DNA of 36,732 nucleotides from Methanosuratincolales archaeon (lineage in GTDB: Archaea; Thermoproteota; Methanomethylicia; Methanomethylicales; Methanomethylicaceae). The stretch's first letter is position 1. Each line of letters starts with the position of its first letter. Below are positions 34,502 through 36,732 of the stretch, piece by piece. The DNA is taken from assembly GCA_014361445.1 (NCBI GenBank), contig JACIVQ010000010.1:1-36732 (forward strand), read 5' to 3'. Both the position numbers and the translations under genes were made by a program. The notes under the pieces were generated by a model. The model was not told where the DNA came from and did not search any database. It saw only the letters and a program-made list of their open reading frames with translations.

Positions 34502-35300
34502 CAATTCTGGCGAACCTCCAACACTGCATGTTGCAATCCTTGCAGTCCTCCTCCTCGGCGACAACCCTCCTCTCACCTTTAAGCTTAATGACCTCCTTCC
34601 AAGCATCCTCTAGGTTTTCACCCTCCAACAAATAGCATTTCCCTCCCTCTCCTCCATTAATTCCTCCTCCTCCAATGGGGTAACACTCGCACCCAAACAG
34701 GATATTGAAGGCCTCGACCTCGGTCACAACCTCTCCTGGCAGGGGCATCATGCCAACCGGCATTTTCATAGCGTAGCGGAACTTCCTATTCCCCATCCTC
34801 GGGATTATCTCCCAAATAGAATAAGGAATCAACTTCTCAAGGCTTACTGGGACTATTATCTTCACACCTCTAGAGAGCAACACACCAATACTCATTCCCA
34901 AAGTCCCGCCCGTCTGGGATCCCAGAAATACTCCTGCATTTCCGAAGGGGTCGATAGCGTTTGCCCCCTTGATAAACACATCATTTGGTCCCAAGTCGTT
35001 CAAAACGTCTTTCATTGAGAGCTCTGTTACCTTCCCCTCCCTTATAACCAATTCTCTCAGCCGGGTACTTGGATTGGTAATACACGTCCCGCGAGAGGTT
35101 ATTATCCCTATGGCAAACTTTCCCTTCTCTTTTATCTCTGTCCCCATCACCTCCTCCGCGACAAAAGCATTTGTTGTTCCGAGACATATTACAACGGTCC
35201 CATTCTTCAGGGCATCCCTTACAGGCTCCATCGCAGCAACTGCTCTCCCTATCAGCCTTTTTGCCTCAGAGGGTGTGAGTGTTACAAGCGCCCTTTCCAT
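34494..35300 (-). CDS. conserved protein of unknown function, first gene of the suf operon
   Basis: I do not recognise a named family for this 268-aa protein. It is a soluble alpha/beta protein with glycine-rich phrases reminiscent of NagB/RpiA/CoA-transferase-like folds: 'VVICLGTTNAFVAEEVMG' (about 35-52), 'DVFIKGANAIDPFGNAGVFLG' and 'SRGVKIIVPVSLEKLIP'. The C-terminal third has a cysteine/glycine patch ('FGCECYPIGGGGINGGEGG') and ends with a possible metal or cluster site 'CKDCNMQC'. It starts at an ATG and overlaps sufC by 8 bases. The coupling and the C-terminal cysteines suggest a link to Fe-S assembly, for example a carrier or a client, but this is inference. Confidence 0.8.
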   Translation of the reverse strand: MERALVTLTPSEAKRLIGRAVAAMEPVRDALKNGTVVICLGTTNAFVAEEVMGTEIKEKGKFAIGIITSRGTCITNPSTRLRELVIREGKVTELSMKDVLNDLGPNDVFIKGANAIDPFGNAGVFLGSQTGGTLGMSIGVLLSRGVKIIVPVSLEKLIPYSIWEIIPRMGNRKFRYAMKMPVGMMPLPGEVVTEVEAFNILFGCECYPIGGGGINGGEGGKCYLLEGENLEDAWKEVIKLKGERRVVAEEEDCKDCNMQCWRFARIDA

Positions 35301-35337
35301 AAATTATCCCGCCATTATACCTAAACCTCAAACTAAA

Positions 35338-35346
35338 AAGTTATAT
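35338..35346 (+). promoter_or_regulatory. TATA-like box of the DUF1614 gene
   Basis: AAGTTATAT lies about 35-43 bases before the ATG at 35381, in the 80-bp region shared with the divergent suf operon. Confidence 0.45.
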
Positions 35347-35380
35347 GTTTTCTCTTTGAATAAGACCCTAAGGTCAGAAT

Positions 35381-36070
35381 ATGCGAAGGCTCTTCTTCCT
35401 CCCCATCGTAGGTGTTATGCTGGCAATATTCTTAATAGTTCTAGTTTTCATGGTGCCTCTCATCTTATTTGGAATTATTGGAAGGACACTCTACAGGTTC
35501 GGTCTGCCGTGGTATGGCTTTTTGCTCTTTTTGATTTTTAGCCTTGTGGGCAGCACCGTAAATGTCCCACTCTGGAAGATTAGGACTGATATCCCAGTCA
35601 TCATTATGAGGTATGCATACTTTATGGGAATACCGTATCCCATCCCATCAATCGAGTCAAAGGAGTCCTACACTACTGTATCTATAAACGTTGGGGGCGC
35701 CCTAATGCCCCTCGTACTTTCCTCTTATTTATTAATAGTCAATTCAGCAGCTATTCCTGCGTCATTTTTTGCAACACTTTTGATTTCAATACTGACTTAC
35801 TTTCTCTCGAGACCAGTTCAAGGTCTTGGAATAGTAGTTCCAGGCTTTATACCCCCGATACTTACAGCGATCTTTGCTTTGTTAGTTGGGGGAGAGTATG
35901 CTCCAGTTGTAGCCTATGTAGGTGGGACTGTAGGTACGCTGTTAGGGGCGGACCTCTTCCACAAGAAGGACTTTAAAAAATTGGGGGCTCCTAACGTCAG
36001 CATCGGCGGCGCAGGGACGTTTGACGGGATCTTTTTGACGGGCTTGATCGCTCTCTTGCTTGCATCGTGA
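35381..36070 (+). CDS. DUF1614 family membrane protein
   Basis: This 229-aa protein matches the DUF1614 family, integral membrane proteins of unknown function. It has about six to seven hydrophobic helices. Family-like phrases include 'GSTVNVPLWKI' (about 57-67), 'TVSINVGGALMPLVLSSYLL' and 'GADLFHKKDFKKLGAPNVSIGGAGTFDGIFLTG' near the C-terminus, the latter split by conserved Asp residues that could lie in the membrane. It is followed 9 bases later by dph6 and probably shares its transcript. The molecular role is not known. Confidence 0.85.
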   Translation: MRRLFFLPIVGVMLAIFLIVLVFMVPLILFGIIGRTLYRFGLPWYGFLLFLIFSLVGSTVNVPLWKIRTDIPVIIMRYAYFMGIPYPIPSIESKESYTTVSINVGGALMPLVLSSYLLIVNSAAIPASFFATLLISILTYFLSRPVQGLGIVVPGFIPPILTAIFALLVGGEYAPVVAYVGGTVGTLLGADLFHKKDFKKLGAPNVSIGGAGTFDGIFLTGLIALLLAS

Positions 36071-36079
36071 GGTGGTCGA

Positions 36080-36732
36080 ATGCGCCTAGCGGTACTGTAC
36101 TCTGGTGGAAAGGACAGCAATCTTGCCCTCTACCGGCTTCTGAGGGAGGGGCATGAGATCGCTTCTCTTTTGACTGTAATCCCTGCAAAACCTGACTCTT
36201 GGATGTTTCACCGCCCCAATGTTGAGTTTGCAGGCCTTCAGGCCGAGTGTATGCATTTTCCTTGGTTATCTCTTAGAGTGTCTGGGGAAAAAGAGAAGGA
36301 GGTCACCGAACTTATTCCTGCCCTGTCCCGCCTTAAGGACCAATTGAAGATTGAAGGTATAGCCACCGGTGCTATATCCAGTAATTACCAGAAGAGCAGA
36401 GTGGAGAAATTGTGCAATACCTTAGGTCTGAAGACTATCTCTCCACTATGGGGTACTCCTGAGCTAGAATTACTTTCCGAGATTCTGAATCTTAAGTTCG
36501 AGACTTACTTTACCTCAGTCTCTGCCGAGGGATTGGACGAGGAATGGCTCGGAAAATTGTTGGACTGGAACAGGGTTGAGCGGCTACTCAAATTGAAAGA
36601 GAAGTATGGGCTGAACCCTTCGGGAGAGGGAGGAGAATATGAAACCTTCGTATGTGACTCCCCCCTCTTCAAAAGGAAATTGAAGGTTGTTGAAGCCGAG
36701 ACCACATGGCACCACAACTCTGGAACATGGAA
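36080..36732 (+). CDS. dph6: diphthine-ammonia ligase, 3'-truncated by window edge
   Basis: The track misses this gene because it has no stop inside the window. From the ATG at 36080 (GGTGG just upstream) the frame is open for 217 codons to the edge. The PP-loop 'LYSGGKDSNLALY' (about 4-16) marks an ATP-pyrophosphatase, and 'GEGGEYETFVCDSPLF' (about 183-198) is diagnostic of Dph6, which amidates diphthine on elongation factor 2 in the last step of diphthamide synthesis. 'ATGAISSNYQKSRVEKLC' and 'SPLWGTPELELL' are further family blocks. Family members are about 220-230 residues, so only a few C-terminal residues are missing. Confidence 0.93.
   Translation, partial: MRLAVLYSGGKDSNLALYRLLREGHEIASLLTVIPAKPDSWMFHRPNVEFAGLQAECMHFPWLSLRVSGEKEKEVTELIPALSRLKDQLKIEGIATGAISSNYQKSRVEKLCNTLGLKTISPLWGTPELELLSEILNLKFETYFTSVSAEGLDEEWLGKLLDWNRVERLLKLKEKYGLNPSGEGGEYETFVCDSPLFKRKLKVVEAETTWHHNSGTW

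Overview
The window is a dense archaeal chromosome segment. Archaeal markers are Trm1, ribosomal protein S30e, an archaeal-type prolyl-tRNA synthetase, endonuclease Q, an A-type ATP synthase, archaeal TrmI and diphthine-ammonia ligase. Short TATA-like boxes, GGTGA/GGAGG ribosome sites and frequent TTG/GTG starts agree with this. The S-layer protein built on 'ETGxNTGxFE' repeats and the crenarchaeal-style SpeD-family decarboxylase suggest the TACK group. The Ehb-type membrane hydrogenase, known best from methanogens, suggests a methanogenic or formerly methanogenic lineage such as Methanomethylicia or a relative. That placement is inference; no marker in the window fixes it.

Layout. 1-900: the 3' part of trm1, entering from the left edge. 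900-7300: an accessory region. It holds a small unknown gene, a two-gene cell-envelope operon (a 1125-aa lattice-type S-layer protein and a 298-aa coiled-coil, membrane-anchored stalk), two ~250-bp IS200/IS605-derived mini-element candidates that flank that operon, a solo right-end-like fragment, a frameshifted ribbon-helix-helix gene, and the short gene for S30e. 7300-10900: a SpeD-family pyruvoyl decarboxylase and a DUF1805 gene (+ strand), then proS and endoQ (- strand).

10976-28098 (+ strand): 27 tightly packed genes. They are one small unknown gene, a complete Ehb-like energy-converting [NiFe] hydrogenase (antiporter-like membrane subunits, a polyferredoxin split over three genes, a two-motif ferredoxin, small and large hydrogenase subunits, NuoH-like subunit, EhbP), and 19 bp later ATP synthase genes F-E-A-B-D-(47-aa unknown)-K-I. 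The gaps never exceed 36 bp, so hydrogenase and ATP synthase may be expressed together: ferredoxin oxidation and H2 formation would pump ions and the adjacent synthase would use the gradient. The missing stalk subunits C and H lie head-on on the - strand behind trmI (28108-30135).

30136-36732: a divergent promoter region with a 10-bp inverted repeat, a CaiB-type CoA-transferase, a BirA biotin ligase/regulator, a - strand operon of an unrecognised conserved protein with SufC and SufB, a DUF1614 membrane protein, and dph6 running off the right edge. I saw no tRNA, rRNA, CRISPR array or intact transposase gene.
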